DNA of 64,000 bases from DTU013 sp964512095 (lineage in GTDB: Bacteria > Bacillota > Clostridia > Acetivibrionales > DTU013), in contig CAZEIH010000004.1 in assembly GCA_964512095.1 (NCBI GenBank), forward strand, positions 1 through 64,000. Reading direction: 5' to 3'. The position numbers were made by a program, and so were the translations under genes. A model generated the notes under the pieces. It ran no database searches. It had not been told where the DNA came from and saw nothing but the letters and a program-made list of their open reading frames with translations. Shown in pieces: positions 27,399 to 36,282 of this stretch; positions within the stretch are counted from its first letter, which is position 1, and every line of letters starts with the position of its first letter.

Positions 27399-27425
27399 AT
27401 GCGTCGCCTTCCTTTTTAGGTTATT

Positions 27426-27452
27426 TTAAAGGCCGGTTTTTTTCCGGCCTCT
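27426..27452. terminator. Hairpin between the SSB paralogue and the P-loop gene
   Basis: AGGCCGG and CCGGCCT pair around a seven-T loop. Neither strand has a clean U-tract after the stem, so it may attenuate rather than fully stop transcription, or act in mRNA processing. Confidence 0.4.
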
Positions 27453-27453
27453 T

Positions 27454-28125
27454 TTACTCTATATCGTTATTATCATCTGATTTGTTACTATCACTTTCTT
27501 TTCCTGCTATCTCCATCTTGGATACCGACACCTCATAGGCGACTTTGTTTAAGACATCTCCGGATTCCAGCCTCTTCTGATACGCCCTGCTCTGAACCCT
27601 TCCCCAGATCTTGATATTATCTCCTACGGATAACCTTTCAGAAAATCTAGCATTCCTTCCCCAGGCAATACACGGTATGTAGTCTGATTTGTTATAAGGA
27701 CGGTTAACTGCTAGTAGCAAATCAGTTATTTCTCTGCCAAAGGGCGTAGTCCTGTAAATAGGCCTCTTGCAGATAAACCCATTCAGGTATATCTGATTTG
27801 GATTTCTAATCTTCTTCTCATCCTCCAAGAAAATTATCTCTCTTGCAAAAACAGTTAAAAGCAGCTTGTTTCCTTCGCTGTTATAGCTATTATAGGAACG
27901 AAACTGGCCTTCAACCTCAATAATCGTTCCAATTATCAATTTATCCTTGCTTGTTAGCCTTTCTGATATAGTAATAGGTATTTTATCACTACTGTCGCTG
28001 AGTCTGGGAACCTCCAGCATAAAATAATAAAAACCTTCACCATATACCTCGTGACTGAACTCTACATTGGAAACAACCTTCCCGGAAATAGTCGCCATAT
28101 TATTCTCTATAATGTTTCCGACCAT
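27454..28125 (-). CDS. Single-stranded-DNA-binding-like protein with two OB folds
   Basis: A 223-residue protein that reads as two consecutive OB-fold units: residues ~10-100 (ATISGKVVSNVEFSHEVYGE) and ~110-205 (NQIYLNGFICKRPIYRTTPF, then DYIPCIAWGRNA as in SSB). The acidic C-terminal tail (SDDNNDIE) recalls the SSB tail but lacks the usual terminal Phe. It is a paralogue rather than the replicative SSB. The upstream GGGGG site is close to the ATG. Confidence 0.75.
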   Translation of the reverse strand: MVGNIIENNMATISGKVVSNVEFSHEVYGEGFYYFMLEVPRLSDSSDKIPITISERLTSKDKLIIGTIIEVEGQFRSYNSYNSEGNKLLLTVFAREIIFLEDEKKIRNPNQIYLNGFICKRPIYRTTPFGREITDLLLAVNRPYNKSDYIPCIAWGRNARFSERLSVGDNIKIWGRVQSRAYQKRLESGDVLNKVAYEVSVSKMEIAGKESDSNKSDDNNDIE

Positions 28126-28279
28126 CCGACCCCCACTCTCCTCTCAAGGTTCATCTGTATATTTTTGCTTTTTTCTAATGTATGTTTATTCGAGAATGGC
28201 ATGTTTTAGAATAAAAAAGTACTCCATACATCAGTGTATCGTATCTATATAAAATAAACCGAAAATTCTCTTTAAGCCC

Positions 28280-28329
28280 AGTCGCAAATTTTGGCTACCA
28301 TATAATATTATATTACATATTTTGCGACT
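28280..28329. repeat. Inverted repeat with an AT-rich centre
   Basis: AGTCGCAAA (28280-28288) and TTTGCGACT (28321-28329) flank a 32-nt spacer that includes ATAATATTAT. It lies past the end of the degenerate Mur-ligase gene and upstream of the SSB-paralogue gene. It could be a factor-binding site or part of a terminator. Confidence 0.4.
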
Positions 28330-28363
28330 TGCAAACCTCAAATTAAATTTAGGCATCTAATAC

Positions 28364-29026
28364 TCACATAGTTGGATTTTCGCTGGGTTGATTTAGGTCA
28401 ATTCCATTTACAATAGCGAAGGTGGCAGCCGCTAATACATTATGACTGTCAAGCTCCCCTGCATCGAGATGTATCTTGTATTCCTGGGGTTCAATGATCT
28501 TGCCGCTTCGGGTTGATATGGACCTTTGCAAGCAGCATATGAAGCCTTCCTTATAAACAATATCACCAATACTTGAGGTTGTAATACTTGCCTTTGTATT
28601 AAAGCCATAGGTTATGACCCTACGCTTCTCACCATTTAGTAGGGTTATTATATCACTGTCATCCACATTGACAATAGCTAGACCCTTGTCCTCCACCATT
28701 GAAAAAATCTTATCCAACTGTGATGTGTAGTCACTTTTATCGATAAGAGAAATATCATTGGATTTGTCGGTATATACCAAAATGTCAAATCGGATTTCAT
28801 CAGACAAATATCTGTCTATATCCATTATATCCATTTTCAATATAAGAATATCTACATTATTTTTTCCCAGTTCCCGTATATAGGCAGCAATTCTCCTGCT
28901 GTCCAGCCCGGGCATGCCTGCGGGATCTATGATGCTAACCTTTTTACCCTTTGACGAAAACAAAGAATTGATAATACAAGCCGTCTGCAACCTGCCTTCA
29001 CTGCCAAGGATACCTGCAATAAGCAT
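28364..29026 (-). CDS. Degenerate Mur-ligase-like protein
   Basis: A 220-residue protein resembling the central ATP-binding domain of Mur ligases. GLAIVNVDDSDI matches the MurE LN.DD strand, VITYGFN matches the conserved TYG segment and DSHNVLAAATFAIVNGID matches the G.hNv.NaLAA helix. The P-loop, however, reads GILGSEGRLQT where active ligases have G.TG(T/S)NGKTTT, so the Lys and the Thr pair are missing. The C-terminal ligase domain is also absent. ATP-dependent ligation is unlikely; a scaffold or ligand-binding role is inferred. The ATG at 29026 follows GGGG. Downstream of the pdaB-like gene, 30-bp gap. Confidence 0.6.
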   Translation of the reverse strand: MLIAGILGSEGRLQTACIINSLFSSKGKKVSIIDPAGMPGLDSRRIAAYIRELGKNNVDILILKMDIMDIDRYLSDEIRFDILVYTDKSNDISLIDKSDYTSQLDKIFSMVEDKGLAIVNVDDSDIITLLNGEKRRVITYGFNTKASITTSSIGDIVYKEGFICCLQRSISTRSGKIIEPQEYKIHLDAGELDSHNVLAAATFAIVNGIDLNQPSENPTM

Positions 29027-29056
29027 TTTTTCAACCCCATCTGTCAAAATTGGTGA

Positions 29057-29857
29057 CTATATTCTATGATTTACTTTATTATTATTTTTATGTGTTTTTT
29101 TCTGCCGTCCTTCATGGTCTATGTAAAAATCCTCCTTCAGTATAAGTTCGGAAACCGGCACTAGCTTATATCCTTCAGCCTTTAGCTCAGCTATTATTTT
29201 AGGGAGCAGCTTAGCAGTGTGAGGCGTGTCATTGTGAAAAAGTATAATTGAACCCGGTGTAATTTTATTGCGAATTCTCTGTAATATTTCAGCCTCACTT
29301 ATTCCCGGCCTCCAGTCAAGTGAATCTACATTCCATTGAATTGTAAAATAGCTAAGTTGACTGGCTTCCTCCAAAAGGCTATTACTATAATCTCCGTAAG
29401 GCGCTCTAAAAAGATCGCATTTAGCGCCTGTCTGCCTCTCTATCACATCACCGCATTTTTTAATCTCAGCGCTTATTTTCTCTCTTTCCAGGCCACCCAT
29501 TCTAAAATGCGAATATGAGTGGTTTGCGACATCATGTCCCTCTTGGCTCATCTGTTTCACCATTTGTGAGTTCTTCTCGGCCCACTGGCCAACCATAAAA
29601 AACGATGCCTTTACATCAGTTTCCTTTAATGTCGCCAATATTTGTGGTATGTCATCTGCGCCCCAGGCACAGTCAAACGTTATAGCTGCCAGCTTTTCAT
29701 CGGTTTCAACCGAATACACAGGCACCTTACGCTGGGCTGAAAAAGCACCAATACCACCACTGCTGCCTGTGCTCATCGAAGAAACAATCAGCACTAGACA
29801 AGCAAGTATTAATGAATAGACCTTTAACCTTTTGGAATTAAAAATATAAATCTTCAT
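29057..29857 (-). CDS. Polysaccharide deacetylase, PdaB-like
   Basis: A 266-residue exported NodB-fold enzyme removing acetyl groups from peptidoglycan or related glycans. An N-terminal transmembrane or signal helix (residues ~12-28) is followed by the catalytic TFDCAWGADD (D62), HSYSH (H113, H117), RAPYGDYS and LFHND motifs. The full metal triad is present. The overall pattern resembles PdaB, linked to sporulation in Bacillus; the assignment is by similarity of layout. Followed by the Mur-like gene on the same strand. Confidence 0.85.
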   Translation of the reverse strand: MKIYIFNSKRLKVYSLILACLVLIVSSMSTGSSGGIGAFSAQRKVPVYSVETDEKLAAITFDCAWGADDIPQILATLKETDVKASFFMVGQWAEKNSQMVKQMSQEGHDVANHSYSHFRMGGLEREKISAEIKKCGDVIERQTGAKCDLFRAPYGDYSNSLLEEASQLSYFTIQWNVDSLDWRPGISEAEILQRIRNKITPGSIILFHNDTPHTAKLLPKIIAELKAEGYKLVPVSELILKEDFYIDHEGRQKKTHKNNNKVNHRI

Positions 29858-29934
29858 AACAAATACCTCATATAGACAAGTATAGATACCATTACTATAT
29901 TATTTGTAACTACTGTCTATTATGCCAAATGAAA

Positions 29935-29983
29935 CAAGGAGATGGACTCTATGCCCATTTGTAGCATAGAGTCCATCTCCTTG
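29935..29983 (-). terminator. Long 20-bp perfect hairpin downstream of htrA
   Basis: Arms 29935-29954 and 29964-29983 are perfectly complementary with a 9-nt loop. On the minus strand TTTCATTT follows, a moderate U-tract. It lies 23 bp past the htrA stop and upstream of the pdaB-like gene. Confidence 0.75.
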
Positions 29984-30006
29984 TCTCGCTTTCTTATATG
30001 AAGGGT

Positions 30007-31275
30007 CTAGTCGATGTTTTTTTCTTCACCTAGAACCATCTCAAGAGAAATGGTCTTGCCATCCCGGTAAACTTCCACTATAACTGTGTCCCCCGGCTTA
30101 TGTTTGTTCTTTTGATCCTCCAAATCCTTAAACTCATTGATGACCTTACCATCAAACTTAGTTATGATGTCCCCTATATGGATACCTGCCTTATATGCTG
30201 CGCTCAGCGCCTGTACTTCATACACCATAAGTCCATTAGGCACATTCAGTCTGTTAGCAGACTCCTGCGTAAATGCATTGTCAATAATTATACCGATATA
30301 TGGTCTGTCCTTGACATAATTATAATCGATTAGGCTTTCTGCTATTTCATTCGCCTCATTCATAGGTATTGCAAAGCCTATCCCCTCCACGTCAGTTGCC
30401 GCTATCTTTATAGTGTTGACACCAATGACCTGTCCCTGGGAGTTAACAAGGGCTCCACCGCTGTTGCCTGGGTTGATGGCTGCATCAGTTTGTATCAGCT
30501 TTAGCTCCTGTCCGTTATCCATAGTAATGGTTCTATTAACCCCACTTATTACCCCTGCAGTAACTGAGCCCATATAATCCATTCCACCCGGATTACCAAT
30601 AGCTACAGCCAATTGGCCTATCTTAACATCGTCAGAGTTGCCGATTTCAACTGCCGGTAAGTTGTTCAATTCAATTTTCAGTACAGCAATATCTGTCTTC
30701 GAGTCTCTTCCAACAATCTTGGCCTCATATGCCTTGTTTTTATCAGAAGGTAGAACTACTTCAATTTTGGCACCCTTAGTCAGCTTGTTAGTAAGCAAAC
30801 CTTCAATTGCCCCTTCGATAACATGATTGTTTGTCAATATATATCCGTCTTCTCTTATAATCATCCCTGAACCATACCCTACTCCGTCCTTCTCCAAATC
30901 AAAGAAGAATCTTTGGCTAGTTTTAGTAGGCACCGTTATCTGAATGCCAACTATCGAAGGAGCTACCTTCTCTGCAATTGCTTCCACAGGTGATGAGGAT
31001 TGGGTTATTTCCACCTTTTTATATACATCGTTATTACCCGTCATATTATTAGAAGCGCCAACCGTTGTTCCGATTATTCCTTTTGCGCCGGATTCAATAA
31101 AGGGTCCAACATAAACGTCTGCAGCAAACATTAGGCCTGCGCCAAGCAATGAGCTTATTACAGATACAAGCACGAGATGACCGACACCTATTTTTCTCTG
31201 CTTTGTCTTTTTTACATTCTCAGTATAGTAGGGCTGGTTTAAGCTGTTCATTCTATCATCACTAAATTCATCCAT
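30007..31275 (-). CDS. HtrA/DegP-type serine protease
   Basis: A 422-residue membrane-anchored protease for envelope quality control. One transmembrane helix lies at about 32-52. The trypsin-like domain has the triad H151 (LTNNHV), D195 (SKTDIAVLKI) and S272 (NPGNSGGAL), and a C-terminal PDZ domain occupies ~320-410. The ATG at 31275 sits six bases after AAGGAGG; the frame extends six codons upstream over the ribosome site. It lies downstream of a two-component pair, separated by a repeat copy, and ends in a strong hairpin. Confidence 0.95.
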   Translation of the reverse strand: MDEFSDDRMNSLNQPYYTENVKKTKQRKIGVGHLVLVSVISSLLGAGLMFAADVYVGPFIESGAKGIIGTTVGASNNMTGNNDVYKKVEITQSSSPVEAIAEKVAPSIVGIQITVPTKTSQRFFFDLEKDGVGYGSGMIIREDGYILTNNHVIEGAIEGLLTNKLTKGAKIEVVLPSDKNKAYEAKIVGRDSKTDIAVLKIELNNLPAVEIGNSDDVKIGQLAVAIGNPGGMDYMGSVTAGVISGVNRTITMDNGQELKLIQTDAAINPGNSGGALVNSQGQVIGVNTIKIAATDVEGIGFAIPMNEANEIAESLIDYNYVKDRPYIGIIIDNAFTQESANRLNVPNGLMVYEVQALSAAYKAGIHIGDIITKFDGKVINEFKDLEDQKNKHKPGDTVIVEVYRDGKTISLEMVLGEEKNID

Positions 31276-31309
31276 ATATATCCTCCTTGTCAACCTATTG
31301 TCAGTGCTA

Positions 31310-31396
31310 AGTCAATTCGCTTCGCTCAGCTAATTAATTCGTCTTCATTCATCGCCTACCTATAGGGGGCTGCGTCTTCTGAAGACATAGATAAAA
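31310..31396 (-). repeat. Dispersed modular repeat copy lacking the central hairpin
   Basis: Carries the right end GTCAATTCGCTTCGCTCAG joined directly to TAATTAATTCGTCTTCATTC, then GCCTACCTATAGG...TGCGTCTTCTGAAGACATAG. The GTCAGGTGGAG hairpin module is precisely absent, implying modular gain or loss. It lies immediately upstream of the htrA ribosome site. Confidence 0.85.
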
Positions 31397-31458
31397 CTTA
31401 TATCTATATTGTAAAGCTGTTATTTGAAAATTCTATGAATAATCTGTTAACATTACTC

Positions 31459-32994
31459 TCAGCCTTCTAATTTTATATTGTCATCAGCTTCTCTGTCTGC
31501 GTTGGCAAGTGTGAATATGAAAGCAGCTCCTTCACCCGGCTTGCTCTCAACTCTAATGGTCTGTCCATGCTCATTAATGATTTTCCTTGCTATGGCAAGA
31601 CCCAGTCCCGTACCGGTTTTATCTTTACTTCTTGACTTATCTGATTTGTAAAATCTATCCCAAATGATATCCAGCTCCTCCTGTTCAATACCTATGCCAG
31701 TGTCTTTAACCGTCACCTCCACAGCATCCTTATGCTTTTTGGTGATAAGGCCTATACTCCCTCCGACTGGTGTGAATTTGATAGCATTGTGCATTAAATT
31801 ATAAACCACCCTTTCTATTGCATCCATATCACCCATTACTGCCATTTCCTCCTCTTCAAAAACCGCATCCACTGTTAGATTCTTTTCCAGCAGAAAAGCT
31901 TCAAGCTTAATAACACATCTGCGCACTAATTCATTTATGTCAAAGATAACAGGGTTTAGCTTTATCTCCCCCGCCTCCCTCCTTGCCATGTCAAGAAGAT
32001 CATTGACAAGCCTATTTAGCCTGTTTGTCTCATCTCTGACTATGGTTAAGTAGTGATCTTGACTCTCCTGTGGTATGGTCCCGTCAAGTATCCCCTCAAC
32101 AAATCCTCTTATCGATGTCATTGGCGTTCTAAGCTCATGGGAAATATTGGCGATGAACTCCCTGCGCATCTGTTCAATACTTTGTAGCGCTACGGCCATT
32201 TGATTAAACGCCTTAGCAAGCTCTCCTATTTCGTCACTGGAGTTTATGCTCACACGTTTTTCAAACTCCCCATTGGATATCCTTGATACAGCATGCTTTA
32301 TCTGCTTTAGCGGGCTGGACAGCCTTCGGGAGAATATATAAATTAGCACAATCGCAACAGCAATTGCGATCCCTACAGAAACCGCAAAATATGACAGAAC
32401 CTTTGTACGTGCTGCTATAACCTCTTCTACAGGAGTGTGCATATATATTATTGCCATAGCATCATTGCCATTTGCTCCTGAATATTTGAAGGATTGTGCT
32501 ACCGTCAGCCAGATATTACCTTGCTTCGAAAAATAAACTTCCTTAAAAAAGCCATTGAAGTCACCCACATATCTAGCAGTTGTTTCACCCTGTACCATCC
32601 TTGGCAGGTTACTATCAGGTATTCTAATATACCCTGTTTCATCGGTATATCTATCTACAATTGATTGGGGCATATCCCAATTCGACCTAAACAGATACCC
32701 CTCTTGGTTTACTATCCAAATATATGACTCAAAATAATTTCCGTAATTAACAAGGGATTCTCTTAGCAATAGCTCTGAAGCAGCTATGTTTACATAGTCA
32801 TCCAAATCGATGTGGTCCAAATAATTTTCAAACACCAGATTAACCCATGTTGTTGCAGTTTCCAGTGTATTAGCCTTTTCCTCAGTAACATAGTCCTCAA
32901 GGAAAAAATTAAGCATCACACCCGCTATAGCAAATGCAACAATCAGTATCAGTAAAAAGATGGCTATGAGCTTGGAGAATATGGTTTTGAACAT
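31459..32994 (-). CDS. Two-component sensor histidine kinase (HAMP type)
   Basis: A 511-residue membrane kinase. Transmembrane helices at ~9-31 and ~200-222 flank a ~165-residue extracytoplasmic sensor. HAMP (residues ~224-275) precedes HisKA with H286 in NISHELRTPMTS, then HATPase with the N box NLMHNAIKFTP, DTGIGI and GTGLGLAI. Its ATG overlaps the regulator's stop (TAAATG), so translation is coupled. Location upstream of htrA suggests an envelope-stress circuit like WalRK or CssRS, but the signal is not known. Confidence 0.93.
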   Translation of the reverse strand: MFKTIFSKLIAIFLLILIVAFAIAGVMLNFFLEDYVTEEKANTLETATTWVNLVFENYLDHIDLDDYVNIAASELLLRESLVNYGNYFESYIWIVNQEGYLFRSNWDMPQSIVDRYTDETGYIRIPDSNLPRMVQGETTARYVGDFNGFFKEVYFSKQGNIWLTVAQSFKYSGANGNDAMAIIYMHTPVEEVIAARTKVLSYFAVSVGIAIAVAIVLIYIFSRRLSSPLKQIKHAVSRISNGEFEKRVSINSSDEIGELAKAFNQMAVALQSIEQMRREFIANISHELRTPMTSIRGFVEGILDGTIPQESQDHYLTIVRDETNRLNRLVNDLLDMARREAGEIKLNPVIFDINELVRRCVIKLEAFLLEKNLTVDAVFEEEEMAVMGDMDAIERVVYNLMHNAIKFTPVGGSIGLITKKHKDAVEVTVKDTGIGIEQEELDIIWDRFYKSDKSRSKDKTGTGLGLAIARKIINEHGQTIRVESKPGEGAAFIFTLANADREADDNIKLEG

Positions 32995-33681
32995 TTACTT
33001 CACCTCGAACTTATAACCTACGCCCCACACAGTTTTTAGCTGCCATACCTGGTCCGGCATGTCAATTTTTTCCCTAAGCCTTTTTATGTGAACATCAACC
33101 GTCCTGCTATCACCGTAAAAATCGAAGCCCCATACGTGTTCAAGCAGCTGTTCTCTTGTAAAGACCTTGTTGGGGTTAGAAGCCAAAAAGAATAGTAGCT
33201 CCAGCTCCTTCGGTGGTAGCTCTAAATTCTTTCCCTTCAATTTCACAACATACGTTGTTTTATTTATGACCAGATTAGGGAAAACCACTTCCTTAACATC
33301 AAACTCCTTTCGCTCGTACCTGCGCAGTACGGCTTTCACTCTGGCTACCAGCTCCTTTGGTTCAAAGGGCTTAACTATATAGTCATCAGCACCTAGTTCA
33401 AGACCTAGCACCTTGTCAAAGGTCTCACCCTTTGCCGTGAGCATAATTATAGGGATATTGCTAATCTTTCTAATTTCCCTACATACCTGCCACCCATCAA
33501 TTACGGGTAGCATGATGTCAAGAATAACTATATGAGGCGCTGATTCTCCAAAGGTTTGAAGTCCGCTCCTCCCATTATATACAGTCAGAACTTCGTAACC
33601 CTCTTTTTCAAGGTAAAGCCTGATCAGCTCGCAGATATTGATATCATCATCAACTACCAGTACCTTTGTCTTAGCATCCAT
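32995..33681 (-). CDS. OmpR/PhoB-family response regulator
   Basis: A 228-residue regulator. The receiver has DDD (11-13), phospho-acceptor D55 in ILDIMLPVIDG and the Lys of YIVKPFEPKELV. The winged helix shows LELPPKELELLFFLASNPNKVFTREQLLEHVWGFDF and RTVDVHIKRLREKI. The ATG at 33681 follows an AGAGG site; the open frame extends 24 codons upstream without a better site. Pairs with the downstream kinase. Confidence 0.93.
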   Translation of the reverse strand: MDAKTKVLVVDDDINICELIRLYLEKEGYEVLTVYNGRSGLQTFGESAPHIVILDIMLPVIDGWQVCREIRKISNIPIIMLTAKGETFDKVLGLELGADDYIVKPFEPKELVARVKAVLRRYERKEFDVKEVVFPNLVINKTTYVVKLKGKNLELPPKELELLFFLASNPNKVFTREQLLEHVWGFDFYGDSRTVDVHIKRLREKIDMPDQVWQLKTVWGVGYKFEVK

Positions 33682-33808
33682 TATTCTTAACCTCTCATTC
33701 CCCTTCCGATTTGAACCTTTAGGCTCCACTACTCCAAAGCTTGAGTACACCATAATAATACCATTTTACAATATAAAGCAACAGCACTTAATTGTTAACA
33801 ATGTGAAA

Positions 33809-33835
33809 ACTCCCTGAGTGAAGCAAATTGACTCA
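33809..33835 (+). repeat. Right-end fragment of the dispersed repeat
   Basis: ACTCCCTGAGTGAAGCAAAT then TGACTCA matches the family's right module with two substitutions. No left or hairpin module is present here. It abuts the terminator of the hypothetical gene ending at 33895. Confidence 0.7.
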
Positions 33836-33837
33836 TA

Positions 33838-33866
33838 CAAAAAGACTGCCCATCAGAGCAGTCTTC
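33838..33866 (-). terminator. Rho-independent terminator after the 112-aa hypothetical gene
   Basis: AAGACTGC (33842-33849) and GCAGTCTT (33858-33865) form an 8-bp stem. Read on the minus strand it is followed by TTTTTG. Confidence 0.85.
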
Positions 33867-33894
33867 CTTTTTAGAATAATCTATAAGCCTACCT

Positions 33895-34233
33895 TTATGC
33901 TGTGCAAACAAACTTAATTGTTTCGTTTTTGCAAACATGGTCCATTGACGGAACTTTTTCAATATACTCCACATTTACCAGTGTATAGCCTTCAGTAATA
34001 AGGCCTTCCCAATAGTGCCCGAATTCCTTCATGGATTTTTTATTTACTCTTGCAAATTTCTTAATATCCCTCAGATTATTTGCCTTGGAGCTCTGACTTT
34101 TGAGCATTTTAAGATAAACATTACCCTCATATGGAAGCTTTAACTGTCCGTTTTCCAGTGCACTCAGTGTCTCATTGTAGTCCTTAACCGCGATAATAAA
34201 GCGATTTACAGCTTTTGTTTTTTTCCCAAACAT
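33895..34233 (-). CDS. Hypothetical protein
   Basis: A 112-residue basic, soluble protein (FGKKTKAVNRFIIAVKDYNE at its start) with a helical first two-thirds and a beta-like end (EGYTLVNVEYIEKVPSM). No family is recognised. It has an AAAGGG ribosome site and its own terminator, so it is probably a single-gene transcript. Confidence 0.6.
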   Translation of the reverse strand: MFGKKTKAVNRFIIAVKDYNETLSALENGQLKLPYEGNVYLKMLKSQSSKANNLRDIKKFARVNKKSMKEFGHYWEGLITEGYTLVNVEYIEKVPSMDHVCKNETIKFVCTA

Positions 34234-34409
34234 AGTAATAACCCTTTCTATATTAAATATTACAACAAAATGTCGCTATTATTTATAATGTAACAAATTT
34301 AATGAAATTTCAATACCTTTCTTCATTTTTGTTAATTTTTATGTTATTTTTTTTACCAAATATCTCTTTTCATCATGTTTATCGTTTGTATTCTCTAATT
34401 CACCAAATG

Positions 34410-34438
34410 TTGTAATGCTCCAATTAATAATATATAAT
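34410..34438 (+). promoter_or_regulatory. Sigma-A promoter of ychF
   Basis: TTGTAA (34410-34415), a 17-bp spacer and TATAAT (34433-34438), 55 bp before the ychF ATG. The intergenic region is AT-rich and holds nothing else supported. Confidence 0.7.
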
Positions 34439-34492
34439 AAACAGTGTTTTGAAATCCTTACTGCATAAGATAAGAAAGAAGGTCATAAAGAA

Positions 34493-35584
34493 ATGAAGCT
34501 TGGTATAGTAGGTCTGCCTAACGTGGGTAAAAGCACACTCTTTAATGCGATTACAAAAGCAGGCGCAGAAATCGCTAATTACCCCTTTTGTACAATAGAG
34601 CCCAATGTGGGTATAGTTCCCGTTCCTGACGAAAGGCTGGATAAACTGGCTGAAATGTATACTCCTGTAAAGATAACACCAGCCACAGTAGAGTTTGTCG
34701 ATATAGCTGGTCTTGTCAAGGGTGCCAGCAAAGGCGAAGGTCTTGGCAACAAATTTCTGTCTCACATACGAGAGGTAGATGCAATAGTACATGTAGTTCG
34801 CTGTTTTGAAGACGGCAACATTATCCATGTTGATGGTTCTATAGGTCCTGCCAGAGATATTGATACAATAAACCTTGAACTCATATTTGCAGATCTTGAA
34901 ATGATGGAAAAGCGTCTAGACAAGACTCGCAAAATGATGAAATCCGGTGATAAGAAATATATATCAGAGCTTGAATTATATGATAGGATAAAAACATCCC
35001 TTGAAAGCGGCATCCCAGTGAGAGCTATGGACTTCGCTTCTGACGAAGTCGCTCTAGTTGATCAGCTGTTTCTACTTACTTCAAAGCCTGTACTTTATGC
35101 TGCCAATGTTTCTGAGAATGATCTCCAAGAATCAAAGAACCCCTTTCTTGAAGAGCTAAAGCTAATCGCTAAAAAAGAGGGCTCTGAAGTACTAGTCATT
35201 TGCGCAAAAATCGAAGAGGAAATAAGCCAGCTAGACAATGATGAAAAGTTCATGTTCCTTGAGGAGCTAGGACTTTGTGAATCAGGTCTCAACAGGCTGG
35301 TAAAGGCCAGCTACAAGCTACTCGGTCTAATGAGTTTTCTTACTGCAGGTCAGCCCGAAGTAAGAGCATGGACAATTGTCAGAGGCACAAAAGCACCTCA
35401 GGCTGCAGGCAAGATTCATAGTGATTTTGAAAGAGGCTTTATCCGAGCTGAAATAGTAGCCTACAACGAGCTGATGAAATGTGGTTCCTATGCAGCGGCA
35501 CGAGAAAAAGGCCTTGTGCGTTCAGAAGGGAAGGAGTATATAATGAATGATGGAGATGTAACTCTTTTCAGATTCAATGTGTAA
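34493..35584 (+). CDS. ychF: Redox-regulated ATPase YchF (Obg family)
   Basis: A 363-residue OBG-family P-loop protein that binds ATP rather than GTP and associates with ribosomes. G1 GLPNVGKST lies at residues 7-15 and DIAGLVKGAS is G3. NVSE near 203 replaces the NKxD of GTPases, which is the YchF signature. The C-terminal TGS domain contains RAWTIVRGTKAPQAAGKIHSDFERGFIRAE. Length matches the family. Single gene with its own promoter. Confidence 0.96.
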   Translation: MKLGIVGLPNVGKSTLFNAITKAGAEIANYPFCTIEPNVGIVPVPDERLDKLAEMYTPVKITPATVEFVDIAGLVKGASKGEGLGNKFLSHIREVDAIVHVVRCFEDGNIIHVDGSIGPARDIDTINLELIFADLEMMEKRLDKTRKMMKSGDKKYISELELYDRIKTSLESGIPVRAMDFASDEVALVDQLFLLTSKPVLYAANVSENDLQESKNPFLEELKLIAKKEGSEVLVICAKIEEEISQLDNDEKFMFLEELGLCESGLNRLVKASYKLLGLMSFLTAGQPEVRAWTIVRGTKAPQAAGKIHSDFERGFIRAEIVAYNELMKCGSYAAAREKGLVRSEGKEYIMNDGDVTLFRFNV

Positions 35585-35630
35585 CCAAACACCTAAAGCA
35601 AAAAAGAAACCAAAGTTAGAAAGCCTTCAG

Positions 35631-36077
35631 TTATTCTGAAAGCTCTCTAACTTCCGCTTTGCTAAGTATCCTTTCCAGGTCTACTATAGATATTATCGTA
35701 TCCCCCTTTTTTGCGACCTTTCGCAAATAAGCCTCTGTCTCTTTGTTCATTACAGGCGGGGTCGTGCTTACATCCTCTTGAGGGAATTTAGCGATTTCAG
35801 TAACATCGCTGACAATGAAACCTGCATACTTGTCACCTATTCTAGTCACAAGTATCTTAGTCTTTTTTGTAACATCAATCTCACCTAAATCAAATCTACT
35901 AGCTAGATTAATCACTGGAAGAACCGAATCCCTATAGCTAAGAATCCCATCAATAAAACTAGGCATTTTGGGCATTTTTTGAGGTACATTGTATTTTATA
36001 ATCTGAAAAACCTGGGATGTTTCTGCTCCGAACAACTGACCCTTCAGGTCAAATATGACTACCTGCAGCTCACTCAT
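35631..36077 (-). CDS. CheW-family chemotaxis coupling protein
   Basis: A 148-residue CheW-domain protein linking receptors to CheA. It has FDLKGQLFGAETSQVFQII at the start, FIDGILSYRDSVLPVINLASRF, and GFIVSDVTEIAKFPQEDV. No CheA or receptor gene is nearby, so it may serve a distant chemotaxis or signalling complex. The ATG at 36077 follows GGAGG at seven bases; the open frame reaches nine codons further upstream. Confidence 0.88.
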   Translation of the reverse strand: MSELQVVIFDLKGQLFGAETSQVFQIIKYNVPQKMPKMPSFIDGILSYRDSVLPVINLASRFDLGEIDVTKKTKILVTRIGDKYAGFIVSDVTEIAKFPQEDVSTTPPVMNKETEAYLRKVAKKGDTIISIVDLERILSKAEVRELSE

Positions 36078-36246
36078 ATGCTTACCTCCGTATGACAAAT
36101 CCATATAGTGTATTCCTATTTGATAATTAATAAATCACTTGCAATGAATCCATGAATATGTAGCATGTTAAAATAGATGCGGTAGCATTCATGAACAATA
36201 TATATTATATCATAGAAGTTCGACAAAATGATACATAAACACCTCC

Positions 36247-36275
36247 TTGACAAGGCAGCGTTACCATGTTACCAT
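36247..36275 (+). promoter_or_regulatory. Sigma-A promoter of the DAHP synthase T-box transcript
   Basis: A perfect TTGACA (36247-36252), 17-bp spacer and TACCAT (36270-36275). Transcription should start near 36282, at the beginning of stem I. Confidence 0.7.
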
Positions 36276-36282
36276 TAAATAA

